Origin: Rhodococcus tukisamuensis NBRC 100609
GTDB taxonomy: Bacteria > Actinomycetota > Actinomycetes > Mycobacteriales > Mycobacteriaceae
DNA length: 64,000 nucleotides
Assembly: GCF_001894985.1 (NCBI RefSeq)
Contig: NZ_BCXG01000002.1
Coordinates: forward strand, 363,435 to 427,434
Direction: 5' to 3'
Below, one piece after another: positions 45,259 through 54,130 of this stretch. Position numbers and translations under genes: made by a program. The notes below the pieces were generated by a model. It was not told the DNA's origin, ran no database searches, and was given only the letters and a program-made list of their open reading frames with translations. How positions within the stretch are numbered: position 1 is the stretch's first letter; each line of letters opens with the position of its first letter.

Positions 45259-46259
45259 CGGTTCTCCTCCACAGGCCGCCAGGCGTACAGCGTCCACGGG
45301 CCCTTGTCGTCGTTGTCCGGGTCGGCCGGGAAGTCCAGGAAGTCCACCTCGACGGACTGGCCGACGGCGACGGTCTCGGGATCGGCCCCACGCAGCTCGC
45401 CGAGCATGCGCACGCCCTCCTCCAGTTCGACCAGCGCGATCACGAAGGGCAGCGGCCGGCCCGGCACCTTCGGCGCATGGTGCACGACGTAGCTGAACAC
45501 CGTGCCGCGGCCGGAGGCCACGACGTAGTCGGTGCTCTCGCCCTTGGGCTTCCACAGTGCCGGCACCGGCGGGTGCTGCAACGAACCGTCGGGCCGCTGC
45601 TGCAGACGCAGCTCGTGCGCGGCCACGCCGTCCCAGAAGAACTTCGTGTCGAGCGAGGCCGCCGGACGCATCATCCGGGTGCCGTCGAGGTCGTCGACCG
45701 GGTCACCGCTCGCCGAAGACGCCACGGCCGCCACGGTTTCGGGGGCAGCGGTCTTCGCGGGCGGCGCGAACTTGAGGATGCGGAAGAGCATCTCGGCAAC
45801 CACTTCGTCGCCGACCTTCCACAGGTTGCGGGTGGTGAAGAACCAGCCCTCCCCCAGGCCCGTCTTCTTCGGTCCCACAACGTCTTCGAGCACCGACTCG
45901 ATGGTGACCTCCTCGCCGGGGGCGAGGTAGCGGTGGTAGGTCTGGTCGCAGTTGGTGGCGACCACCGAGGTGTACCCGGCCTCGTCGAGGATCTCGGTCA
46001 TCCGGCCGAGCGGGTCGTCCTCCTCGCGCACCGCACCGAGTCCGCGCATGGTCCACACCTGCGCCATCGCCGGCGGCGCGACGATGCCGTCGTGACCGGC
46101 GGCGCGGGCGGCGACCTCGTCGACGTAGATGGGGTTCTCGTCGCCGATCGCCTCGACCCAGTTCCGGATCATCGGCAGGTTCACCGGGTCGCGACCGCTG
46201 CGAGCCTTGCTTGCACCGCCATCCCGAACCTGCTGCGCGGCAGCGAGAATGTCGGTCAT
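45255..46259 (-). CDS. chsH2: ChsH2, MaoC-like plus DUF35 fusion
   Basis: A 334-residue two-domain protein. Residues 1-170 form a MaoC hot-dog; its motif reads GDENPIYVDEVAARAAG, with Tyr where catalytic hydratases have His, so ChsH1 must supply catalysis. After an Ala-rich linker (about 175-195) comes a DUF35 OB-fold domain with TDYVVASGRGTVFSYVVHH. The DUF35 half binds Ltp2 and is needed for the retro-aldol step. ATG 46259 overlaps the fadE29 stop. The longer open frame upstream is fadE29 read in another frame. Confidence 0.92.
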   Translation of the reverse strand: MTDILAAAQQVRDGGASKARSGRDPVNLPMIRNWVEAIGDENPIYVDEVAARAAGHDGIVAPPAMAQVWTMRGLGAVREEDDPLGRMTEILDEAGYTSVVATNCDQTYHRYLAPGEEVTIESVLEDVVGPKKTGLGEGWFFTTRNLWKVGDEVVAEMLFRILKFAPPAKTAAPETVAAVASSASGDPVDDLDGTRMMRPAASLDTKFFWDGVAAHELRLQQRPDGSLQHPPVPALWKPKGESTDYVVASGRGTVFSYVVHHAPKVPGRPLPFVIALVELEEGVRMLGELRGADPETVAVGQSVEVDFLDFPADPDNDDKGPWTLYAWRPVEENR

Positions 46260-47422
46260 CGCCGCGCCACCTTCGGCAGCCCCAGCCCGCCGGTGGAGAT
46301 GAGGTCGCGCATGACCTCGTTGACGCCGCCACCGAAGGTGATGACGAGGTTGCGCTTGGTCTGCGCGTCCAGCCACCTGAGCAGGTGCCCGGTCTCCGGG
46401 TCGGCCGCGTCGCCCCAGCGTCCGACGACCTCCTCGGCGAGCCGGCCCATCCGCTGGATCTGCTCGGTGGAGAACACCTTCGTCGCCGATGCGTCGGCCA
46501 TGTCAAGCGCACCGGACTGCGAGGCCACCTGCCAGTTCAGCAACTCGTTGAGCCGGTAGATCGCGCGGATCTCGCCGAGCGCCCGCTGGACGTCGGGCTG
46601 GGTCAGCAGCGGGTTGCCGTCGGGTCCGGGACGCTTGGCCCACTCGCTGACATGGTCGTAGAGACCACCGACTCGGCCGCACGGGCCGAGCATGACGCGC
46701 TCGTGGTTGAGCTGGGTGGTGATCAGCCGCCAGCCCTTGTTCTCCTCGCCCACCAGCATCTCGACCGGGACCCGCACGTTCTCGTAGTAGGTCGCGTTGA
46801 CATGGTGCGCGCCGTCGGCGGTTATCACCGGCGTCGAGGAGAAGCCGGGATCCTTGGTGTCCACGATCAGGATCGAGATGCCACGGTGCCGGTCCTCCGT
46901 GGTGCCGGTGCGCACGGCCAGCCAGATGTAGTCGGCGGCGTGACCGCCGGTGGTGAAGTACTTCTGGCCGTTGACGATGTAGTGGTCACCGTCGCGGACC
47001 GCGGTGGTGCGCAGCGACGCGAGGTCCGTGCCCGCCTCGGGCTCGGTGTACCCGATAGCGAAGTGCACCTCACCGGAGAGGATCGACGGCAGGAACTTCT
47101 GCTTCTGCTCCTCGGTGCCGTACACCTGCAGCGTCGGGCCGACGGTCTGCAGCGTCACCGACGGCAGCGGGACGTCCGCACGGACCGCCTCGTTGGTGAA
47201 GAGCTGCTGTTCGATCTCGCCGAAACCCTTGCCGCCGAACTCCTTCGGCCAGCCGACACCGAGCCAGCCGTCACGGCCCATCCGGCGGATGACCTCGTGG
47301 TACTCGGGGCCGTGCCGGTCGGTGAGCATGGCCTCGGCCTCGTCGGGCGAGATCAGCCCGGCGAAGTAGTCGCGGAACTCCGCTTGGAGCTTCTTCTGCT
47401 CCGGGGTCAGATCGATGAGCAT
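46256..47422 (-). CDS. fadE29: FadE29 (ChsE2), acyl-CoA dehydrogenase subunit
   Basis: A 388-residue ACAD. FAIGYTEPEAGTDLAS, KYFTTGGHAADYIWLAVR in part, NHERVMLGP, and a C-terminal ITFGGGVNEVMRDLI. With FadE28 it forms the alpha2-beta2 ChsE1-ChsE2 that desaturates the three-carbon steroid side chain. ATG 47422 is clear; the gene overlaps fadE28 by 16 bp. The family length is 387, so it is complete. Confidence 0.92.
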   Translation of the reverse strand: MLIDLTPEQKKLQAEFRDYFAGLISPDEAEAMLTDRHGPEYHEVIRRMGRDGWLGVGWPKEFGGKGFGEIEQQLFTNEAVRADVPLPSVTLQTVGPTLQVYGTEEQKQKFLPSILSGEVHFAIGYTEPEAGTDLASLRTTAVRDGDHYIVNGQKYFTTGGHAADYIWLAVRTGTTEDRHRGISILIVDTKDPGFSSTPVITADGAHHVNATYYENVRVPVEMLVGEENKGWRLITTQLNHERVMLGPCGRVGGLYDHVSEWAKRPGPDGNPLLTQPDVQRALGEIRAIYRLNELLNWQVASQSGALDMADASATKVFSTEQIQRMGRLAEEVVGRWGDAADPETGHLLRWLDAQTKRNLVITFGGGVNEVMRDLISTGGLGLPKVARR

Positions 47423-48516
47423 GCTGCCTCCACGCCGAGGTCGCGGGCGCTGAGAGCGCCGAGAATGGACAGACGGGACGCGGGGCCGCCGACGAGGCGG
47501 ACGAGGTCCTTGGTCTGCTCGTAGTACAGATGGGCCGGGTAGGTGACGTCGGCGCCCATGCCGCCGTGCATGTGACTGCACTGCTGCATCGAGACGGGCA
47601 GCTGCTCGGCCAGCCAGTAGGCGGCCACCGAGGTGTCCTCCGTGGCGTCGAGGCCCTCCGCGAGCCGCCAGCAGGCCGAGCGGGCAGCCAGTTCGAGGGT
47701 GCGGGCGGTGACGTAGGAGTCGGCGAGCTGCTGCGAGACGGCCTGGAAGACCGCGATCGGCTTGCCGAACTGCTCGCGCCCGGTCACGTACTTCGCGGTG
47801 AGGTTCGTCATCCCGGTGCCCAAACCGGCCGCCTGCGCCGCGACCGCGGCGAGCGCGATCCGGTACACCTGTGCGACCGGAATGCCGGTCAGCAGTGCGC
47901 CCGAGTCGATCCGCACGTTCTCGAGCACCATCGTGTACTCGGGGGCCAGCGAGGCGGTAAACGTGCGGGTCAGGGTGACGCCGTCGGCGTCGGGGGCCAC
48001 CACGGCCACGCCAGCGGACGTCGGCACCAGCACGAAGGCCGCCTGCTCGGCATAGCGCACGCCGACCTTGCGGCCGTTGACGACGTAGCCGTCGCCGTCG
48101 GCGGTCGCGGCGGTCGCGGGAATCGCGGGCAGCGGTGCGCCCGGTTCTGCGAGCGCCGCGGTAAGGATCGCGCCGCCTGCGACCCCAGACAGGAAGCGCT
48201 GCGGGTCGGCGCCGAGTGCCAGCAGCGGCAGCACACCGAAGCCGAGGGTCTCGAGCACGGGGACCTGGGCGGCACACCGGCCGACCTCGCCGAGCAGGAC
48301 ACCGATCTCGCCGATGCCCAGGTCGTCGCCGCCGAGCGAGCCCGGCAGGGCGAGCGAGAGCACCCCCTCGTCCGCCAGCCGCTGCCACAGCGTCGTGTCC
48401 CACACCGGGGCGCCGCGGTCCATGGCGGCGAGCGTCTCGGCGCTCGCCGCCGTCTGCAGCACGGCAGCGGCCACTTCGGCCACCGCCTGCTGCTCACTAC
48501 CGAAAGTGAAATCCAC
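47407..48516 (-). CDS. fadE28: FadE28 (ChsE1), acyl-CoA dehydrogenase subunit
   Basis: A 369-residue ACAD partner subunit. MDFTFGSEQQAVAEV at the N-terminus, then GREQFGKPIAVFQAVSQQLADS in part, and HMHGGMGADVTYP near the C-terminus; the middle domain is short. It pairs with FadE29. The start lies 36 bp from the fadE34 stop with no box between, so it depends on the fadE34 promoter. Neighbouring cyp125/fadA5 of the mycobacterial arrangement are not here, because those genes lie elsewhere. Confidence 0.92.
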   Translation of the reverse strand: MDFTFGSEQQAVAEVAAAVLQTAASAETLAAMDRGAPVWDTTLWQRLADEGVLSLALPGSLGGDDLGIGEIGVLLGEVGRCAAQVPVLETLGFGVLPLLALGADPQRFLSGVAGGAILTAALAEPGAPLPAIPATAATADGDGYVVNGRKVGVRYAEQAAFVLVPTSAGVAVVAPDADGVTLTRTFTASLAPEYTMVLENVRIDSGALLTGIPVAQVYRIALAAVAAQAAGLGTGMTNLTAKYVTGREQFGKPIAVFQAVSQQLADSYVTARTLELAARSACWRLAEGLDATEDTSVAAYWLAEQLPVSMQQCSHMHGGMGADVTYPAHLYYEQTKDLVRLVGGPASRLSILGALSARDLGVEAACSSI

Positions 48517-48552
48517 CTGAGAAATCCGTCCTGTCGAAGTGCGTGTAATCGG

Positions 48553-50724
48553 TCAGCCGCGCGGCAGCCCGAGCAGGTGCTCGGCGGCGACGGTGAGCAG
48601 GATCTGCTCGGTACCACCGGCAATGGTCAGGCAGCGGGTGTTGAGGAATTCGCGCGAGAGCGGACCCTCCACCGCGCCGTCGATGCCCGCGCACTCGAGC
48701 GCGAACTCCGCGACAGCCTGACGATGCCGTACCCCGACGAGTTTGCGCACACTCGACGCCGGACCGGGGTCCTGGCCGTCGAGCTGACGCAGTGTGGTCC
48801 GGTGCTCGAGCAGCGAGCCGACCAGGGCGTCGCCGACGAGGAAGCCGATGCGGTCCTCGGTGACCGGGTCGGTGCCACCGCGGCTGGACAGCTCGAGCAG
48901 CTCCTCCATCGCCTTGCCCAGCGACGAGCCACCGCTCATCGCGATCCTCTCGTTGGCGAGGGTGGTCCGGGCCAGCTTCCAGCCGCCGTTCACCTGGCCG
49001 ACCACGCACTCGTCCGGCACGAACACCCCGTCCAGGAACACCTCGTTGAACAGCGCGTCGCCGGTGATCTCGCGCAGCGGCGAGATCCGAATTCCGGCGC
49101 TGCGCATGTCCACCACGAAGTAGGTGATGCCCTTGTGCTTCGGCGCGTCCTTGTCGGTACGGGCCAGGCAGATCGCCCAGTCCGCTTCGAGGGCGAGCGA
49201 GGTCCACACCTTCTGGCCGTTGAGCACCCAGCCGCCGTCCACCTTGTCGGCGGTGGTGCGCAGGGACGCGAGGTCGGAGCCGGCGCCCGGCTCGGAGAAC
49301 AGCTGGCACCAGGTCAGGTCCCCGCGCAGGGTCGGCATCGCGAACCGCTCGATCTGCTCGGCGGTGCCGTGCTCGAGGATCGTGGGCACCGCCCACCAGC
49401 CGATCACCAGGTTGGGGGTCTCGAGGTCGGCGCGCACGAGTTCCTCGCCGATCAGGATCTGCTCGGCGGCCTTCGCGGACTTGCCGTACGGGGCCGGCCA
49501 GTGCGGCGCCAGGTAACCGGACTCGGCGAACGCAACACGCCGCTCGGCCTCCGGGAGCGCGACGATCGCCTCGATCTCGGCGCGGACGGTCTCCCGCTGC
49601 CCCGCGAGGTCGCCGAGGTCCACGGTCAGGTGCCGACGGGCCCCGGCGCGGGTCAGTTCCGCGACCCGGGCCCGCCAGGCGGCGCCGCCACCGAGCAGTT
49701 GGCGCAGCGAGAGCACCCGCCGCAGGTAGAAGTGCGCGTCGTGCTCCCAGGTGAAGCCGATGCCGCCGAGCACCTGGATGCAGTCCTTGGCTGTGTCGAC
49801 CGCCGCGTCCAACGCGACGGACGCGGCGACCGCGGCCGCGATCGGCAACTCGTCGCCGGACTCGGCGGCGACGGCCGCGTCCCAGGCCACGGCGCGGGCC
49901 TGCTCGACCCGGCAGAGCATCTCGGCGCACAGGTGCTTGATCGCCTGGAACGAACCGATCGGCTTGCCGAACTGCTCGCGGATCTTCGCGTACTCGACGG
50001 CGGTCCGCAGGCACCAGCCGGCAACACCGGCGGCCTCGGCCGCGGCGAGGGTGGCGGCCAGGTCACGCACCAGGCCCGGGCGGACGCCGGTCAGGATCCG
50101 GTCCGGCGAGACCGTGACGCCGTCGAGGCGCACGGTGGCCAGCGGGACGCTCACGTCCACGTTCTCCACCGCCGCGACCGTCAGGCCGGCGGTGTCGGCG
50201 TCGAGCAGGCACCAGACAACTTCACCCGAGGCTTCGCCCGAGGAGGCGCCGCGGGTGGCGGGCAGCAGCACCGCCACACCGGGTGCGCCGCCGAGCGCGA
50301 GGCCGGCGTCGCCGCTCAGCACCAGGCCGCCGTCGGCGTCGGCCTCGGCCGCGACCGCCCCGTCGAGCACGACGCCGACCGGACGCCCACCCTCGGCCAG
50401 CTCCGGCCCCCACTGCTTGGCGGCGGGTTCACCGCTGCGCCCGACCACCAGCGCGGCCAGCGCGGTCGACAGGACCGGACCGGCCGCCAGCGCCGCGGCG
50501 GCCTGCTCGAGCATCACCGCGAGATCGACGATCTCGCCGTCCGCGCCGCCGACCTCCTCGGCCTGCGCGACCATGAACACACCCAGGTCGGCGAGCGCCG
50601 GCCAGTGCGCGCGCCACGGATCCGCCGGGTCCTGACGGAGCGTCTCGATAGGATTCGCGGAGCGCGACCAGGCCAGAATCGATTCCTGGACGGCACGCTG
50701 CTCGTCTGTCGTGGCGATAGTCAC
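48553..50724 (-). CDS. fadE34: FadE34 (ChsE3), double-length steroid acyl-CoA dehydrogenase
   Basis: A 723-residue fusion of two ACAD halves. The N-terminal half (about 1-350) ends with EYAKIREQFGKPIGSFQAIKH in part and VLGGIGFTWEHDAH; the C-terminal half has WCQLFSEPGAGSDLAS and ends TIAGGTEQILLTVAAEHLLG. The two halves replace the alpha/beta subunits of the other steroid ACADs. ChsE3 acts on the five-carbon side-chain CoA intermediate. GTG 50724 is preferred to TTG 50736 because AGAGG then has room. First gene of the operon, divergent from kstR. Confidence 0.92.
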   Translation of the reverse strand: MTIATTDEQRAVQESILAWSRSANPIETLRQDPADPWRAHWPALADLGVFMVAQAEEVGGADGEIVDLAVMLEQAAAALAAGPVLSTALAALVVGRSGEPAAKQWGPELAEGGRPVGVVLDGAVAAEADADGGLVLSGDAGLALGGAPGVAVLLPATRGASSGEASGEVVWCLLDADTAGLTVAAVENVDVSVPLATVRLDGVTVSPDRILTGVRPGLVRDLAATLAAAEAAGVAGWCLRTAVEYAKIREQFGKPIGSFQAIKHLCAEMLCRVEQARAVAWDAAVAAESGDELPIAAAVAASVALDAAVDTAKDCIQVLGGIGFTWEHDAHFYLRRVLSLRQLLGGGAAWRARVAELTRAGARRHLTVDLGDLAGQRETVRAEIEAIVALPEAERRVAFAESGYLAPHWPAPYGKSAKAAEQILIGEELVRADLETPNLVIGWWAVPTILEHGTAEQIERFAMPTLRGDLTWCQLFSEPGAGSDLASLRTTADKVDGGWVLNGQKVWTSLALEADWAICLARTDKDAPKHKGITYFVVDMRSAGIRISPLREITGDALFNEVFLDGVFVPDECVVGQVNGGWKLARTTLANERIAMSGGSSLGKAMEELLELSSRGGTDPVTEDRIGFLVGDALVGSLLEHRTTLRQLDGQDPGPASSVRKLVGVRHRQAVAEFALECAGIDGAVEGPLSREFLNTRCLTIAGGTEQILLTVAAEHLLGLPRG

Positions 50725-50760
50725 AAGGAAGGCCAACCTCTCAGTACTGACAAAATCATG

Positions 50761-50774
50761 TAGAACGTGTTCTA
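50761..50774. promoter_or_regulatory. Perfect KstR operator between fadE34 and kstR
   Basis: TAGAACGTGTTCTA: half-sites TAGAAC and GTTCTA are exact inverse complements, and every fixed position of TnnAACnnGTTnnA is met. 37 bp from the fadE34 start and 79 bp from kstR. TAATCT at 50773-50778 could be the kstR -10. Confidence 0.93.
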
Positions 50775-50852
50775 ATCTGTAAGTTGGTCCAGAGTCAAGA
50801 CCAGACTTGAACCGCCCTCGAAAATGTTTCGCCTAATCCAAGGATTTCGTCG

Positions 50853-51518
50853 ATGACCTCCTCATCTCGTACACGCTCCGCGGGCAAAGCCACCGCAACC
50901 GGCGCGGCCGTGTCGACTTTGACCGACGAGGACCTCAGTTCCAACGCGCAACGAGAGCGACGCAAGCGGATCCTGGACGCCACCCTGGTGCTGGCGTCGA
51001 AGGGCGGCTACGAGGCCGTGCAGATGCGCGCGGTGGCAGAACGCGCGGACGTCGCGGTCGGCACCCTGTACCGCTACTTCCCGTCGAAGGTGCACCTGCT
51101 GGTGTCCGCGCTGGCCCGCGAATTCGAGAAGATCGACTCCCGCAAGAAGGGCATGCCGCCGGGCGACACCCCGATCGAGCGGATGCACCTGATCCTCGGT
51201 CAGATCACCCGCGCGATGCAGCGCGAGCCGCTGCTCACCGAGGCGATGACCCGGGCATTCATGTTCGCCGACGCCTCCGCTGCCGCCGAGGTCGACGCGG
51301 TGGGCAAGCTGATGGACGCGCTGTTCGCCCGGGCCATGAACGACGGCACACCCACCGAGGAGCAGCTCGCCATCGCGCGCGTCATCTCCGATGTCTGGCT
51401 GTCCAACCTGGTGGCCTGGCTGACCCGGCGCTCGTCGGCAACCGACGTCGCCAAGCGACTCGAGCTGACCGTCGAACTTCTTCTCGGCGGCGGCTACCAG
51501 GATCCGGCCGATTCCTAA
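50853..51518 (+). CDS. kstR: KstR, master repressor of cholesterol catabolism
   Basis: A 221-residue TetR regulator, very like M. tuberculosis KstR as I remember it. ASKGGYEAVQMRAVAERADV then AVGTLYRYFPSKVHLL is the HTH, followed by QREPLLTEAMTRAFMFADASAAAEV in part and ISDVWLSNLVAWLTRR. KstR is released by 3-oxo-cholestenoyl-CoA-type thioesters. ATG 50853 with AAGGA (50840-50844). It controls hsa, kshA, kstD and fadE34 operons through the boxes found here, and itself. Confidence 0.95.
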   Translation: MTSSSRTRSAGKATATGAAVSTLTDEDLSSNAQRERRKRILDATLVLASKGGYEAVQMRAVAERADVAVGTLYRYFPSKVHLLVSALAREFEKIDSRKKGMPPGDTPIERMHLILGQITRAMQREPLLTEAMTRAFMFADASAAAEVDAVGKLMDALFARAMNDGTPTEEQLAIARVISDVWLSNLVAWLTRRSSATDVAKRLELTVELLLGGGYQDPADS

Positions 51519-51532
51519 GTAGACTTCGCGCA

Positions 51533-54097
51533 GTGAGTGCGCAAGATCTACCCCTCGAGCTCCGCCGGCGTCTGGTGTCAGTCGCCCGGACGCCGCGACT
51601 GCTGGTGGCGTCCGACTACGACGGCACCATGGCACCCATCGTGTCCGATCCGGCGAAGGCATTTCCGGATGCCGAATCGGTGCGCGCCCTGCGGGCGCTC
51701 GCGAGCCTGCCCTCGACCGCGTCCGCGGTGATCTCCGGGCGCGCCCTGCGCGACCTGGCGATGCTCTCGCGACTGCCGGTCGAGGTGCAGTTGGTGGGCA
51801 GCCACGGCTCCGAGTTCGACGTCGGCTTCGTGCACGAGATCGACGACGACGCCAAGCGGCTGCTGCGCGAGATCACCCACGAACTGCTGACGATCGCCGC
51901 CGCGGGCGACGGCATCGCCGTCGAGACCAAGCCGGCCAGCGTCGCGCTGCACGTGCGCAACGCGAGCCCTGAGGTGGCCGACGCCGCGCTGGCCCGGGTC
52001 CGCGGCGACGCCGCCACCTGGGACGGCGTACAGGTCACCGAGGGCAAGGCCGTCATCGAGCTGGCCGTCATCGTCACCGACAAGGGCGAGGCCCTCGACA
52101 TCCTCCGGCACCGCGAGGGCGCGTCGGCGACCGTCTTCTTCGGCGACGACGTCACCGACGAGAAGGCGTTCCGCAGGCTGGCCGGACCCGACCTCGGCGT
52201 CAAGGTCGGCGACGGCGAGTCCCTCGCCGAGTTCCGCGTGGAGAGCCCCGAGGACGTCGGCACCGCGCTGGCGTTCCTGTTCGAGGAACGCCGCACCTGG
52301 CTGCACGGCGACAGCGCCACCCCGATCGAGCGGCTGACCATGCTCGCCAGCCCCCGCTCGGTTGCCCTGCTGACCCCCGACGCCTCACTGACCTGGCTGT
52401 GCCATCCCGAGCCGGACTCCGCCGCGATGTTCGCGCACCTGCTCGGCGGCGTCGAGGCCGGCCACTTCACCGTCGCGCCGCAACGGGCCGCGCTGCCGCT
52501 GAGCCAGCGCTACGTCGACGGCACCATGACCGTGCAGACCCGATGGGCCAGCCTGCAGGTCACCGACTACCTGCCGCACGACGTGGACTCCGGTCGCACC
52601 GACCTGACCCGAGTGATCACCGGCCAGGCCAAGGCGGTTGTCACCTTCGCGCCCCGCCCCGAGTTCGGGCAGGCGCAGGTGAAGCTCGAGCGGGAGGAGG
52701 ACGGCCTGCGTGTCTACGGCACCAACGACCCGGTGGTGCTGCGCTCCGCCGGCGTCGAGTGGGAGATCGTCAACGACGGCCAGCAGCAGACCGCACACGC
52801 CGTGGTCGACCCGTCCGCCGGACCCGTGGTACTCGAACTTCGCTGCGGCAGTTCGGATCTCGATCCGTCCGCGACACCGGAACCCGACCGTCGGGCGCTG
52901 TCCGAGGCGTACTGGGCCGAGTGGGCCGAGGGCCTCGACCTGCCTCCGCTCAAGCCCGGCCTGATGAAGCGCTCCGCCCTAACCCTGCGCGGGCTGGTGC
53001 ACGCCGACTCGGGTTCCATCCTCGCCGCCGCGACCACCTCGCTGCCGGAGGAGATCGGCGGCGTCCGCAACTGGGACTACCGCTACTGCTGGCTGCGCGA
53101 CGCCTCGCTGACCGCCTCCGCTCTGGTCTCGCTCGGCTCCCTGACCGAGGCGGAGAACTTCCTCGACTGGGTGCACCGGGTGCTCGAGACGCTGCCCGGA
53201 CCGGAACGGCTGCACCCGCTGTACACGATCTACGGCGGCGGCCTGCCCCCCGAGGCAGTCCTCGACTCGCTGCCCGGGTACGCCGGGTCCCGGCCGGTGC
53301 GCGTCGGCAACGCCGCGAACTCGCAGGTTCAGCTCGACGTCTTCGGCCCGATCGTGGACCTGATCTCGCACCTGGCCCACGCGCGGGAGAAGCAGGGCAC
53401 CGCGCAGGCCCTGACCGACGCCGACTGGGACCTGGTGTGCGCCATGGTCTCCGCGGTCCAGCGCCGGTGGTCCGAACCCGACAACGGCATCTGGGAGATC
53501 CGCGGCAACCCGCGGCACCACGTGTACTCGAAGGTGATGTGCTGGGTCACCGTGGACCGGGCGCTGACCCTGGCCACGCGCTTCGACCGGGAGGCCGGAC
53601 AGGACTGGAAGGCGCTGCGCACCGAGATCTCCGACGAGGTCAAGGACCGCGGCTGGAGCGACCGGGCCCGCTCGTACACCGCCGCCTACGACGGCACCGA
53701 CCTCGACGCGGCCACCCTGCACATCGGGCTGTCCGGACTGATCGACCCGTCCGACCCCCGGTTCACGGCCACCGTCATCGCCACGGAGGCGGAGCTGCGC
53801 AGCGGCTCGACGGTGTACCGCTACCACCACGACGACGGCCTGCCCGGCGGCGAGGGAGGGTTCCACCTGTGCGCGGCCTGGCTGGTCGAGGCCTACCTGC
53901 TGACCGGCCAGCTCGCCGACGCGGAGGCCCTGTTCGCCCAGCTCGTGGCGGCGGCGGGTCCGACCGGACTGCTCGCCGAGGAGTACGACCCGGTCGCGGA
54001 GCGGTCGCTGGGCAACCATCCTCAGGCGTACAGCCACCTGGGCCTGCTGCGGTGCGCGCAGCTGCTCAGCGAGGCCCGCGGCCTGACCGCGCGGTAG
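51533..54097 (+). CDS. OtsB-GH15 fusion: trehalose-6-phosphate phosphatase joined to a trehalase/glucoamylase-like domain
   Basis: An 854-residue fusion. Residues about 1-250: HAD-type OtsB with catalytic VASDYDGTMAPI, SGRALRDL, GKAVIELAV and FFGDDVTDEKAF. Residues about 260-850: GH15 (alpha/alpha barrel) with GVRNWDYRYCWLRDAS and AEEYDPVAE; the Glu residues near these are the expected catalytic pair. M. tuberculosis OtsB1 is also fused, but to a different hydrolase. The enzyme could take T6P to trehalose and on to glucose. GTG 51533 has only a weak ribosome site. It lies 14 bp after kstR but has no obvious link. Confidence 0.85.
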   Translation: MSAQDLPLELRRRLVSVARTPRLLVASDYDGTMAPIVSDPAKAFPDAESVRALRALASLPSTASAVISGRALRDLAMLSRLPVEVQLVGSHGSEFDVGFVHEIDDDAKRLLREITHELLTIAAAGDGIAVETKPASVALHVRNASPEVADAALARVRGDAATWDGVQVTEGKAVIELAVIVTDKGEALDILRHREGASATVFFGDDVTDEKAFRRLAGPDLGVKVGDGESLAEFRVESPEDVGTALAFLFEERRTWLHGDSATPIERLTMLASPRSVALLTPDASLTWLCHPEPDSAAMFAHLLGGVEAGHFTVAPQRAALPLSQRYVDGTMTVQTRWASLQVTDYLPHDVDSGRTDLTRVITGQAKAVVTFAPRPEFGQAQVKLEREEDGLRVYGTNDPVVLRSAGVEWEIVNDGQQQTAHAVVDPSAGPVVLELRCGSSDLDPSATPEPDRRALSEAYWAEWAEGLDLPPLKPGLMKRSALTLRGLVHADSGSILAAATTSLPEEIGGVRNWDYRYCWLRDASLTASALVSLGSLTEAENFLDWVHRVLETLPGPERLHPLYTIYGGGLPPEAVLDSLPGYAGSRPVRVGNAANSQVQLDVFGPIVDLISHLAHAREKQGTAQALTDADWDLVCAMVSAVQRRWSEPDNGIWEIRGNPRHHVYSKVMCWVTVDRALTLATRFDREAGQDWKALRTEISDEVKDRGWSDRARSYTAAYDGTDLDAATLHIGLSGLIDPSDPRFTATVIATEAELRSGSTVYRYHHDDGLPGGEGGFHLCAAWLVEAYLLTGQLADAEALFAQLVAAAGPTGLLAEEYDPVAERSLGNHPQAYSHLGLLRCAQLLSEARGLTAR

Positions 54098-54103
54098 GTC
54101 GGC

Positions 54104-54130
54104 CGGCCCGGCCGCAGGACGGTCGGGCCG
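54104..54130. terminator. Terminator-like hairpin
   Basis: 11-bp arms (54104-54114 with 54120-54130) with one mismatch and a five-base loop. Fills the gap between the convergent OtsB-GH15 and LacI genes. Confidence 0.6.

Noticed and set aside
46256..48403. 715-codon minus ORF suggesting a fused acyl-CoA dehydrogenase
   Set aside because: Upstream part is fadE28 in the wrong frame; FadE29 starts at 47422. The only real double ACAD is fadE34.
47530..50763. 1077-codon plus ORF opposite fadE34
   Set aside because: Arg/His/Gly-rich antisense shadow with no family features; it spans the fadE28/fadE34 boundary and the kstR promoter.
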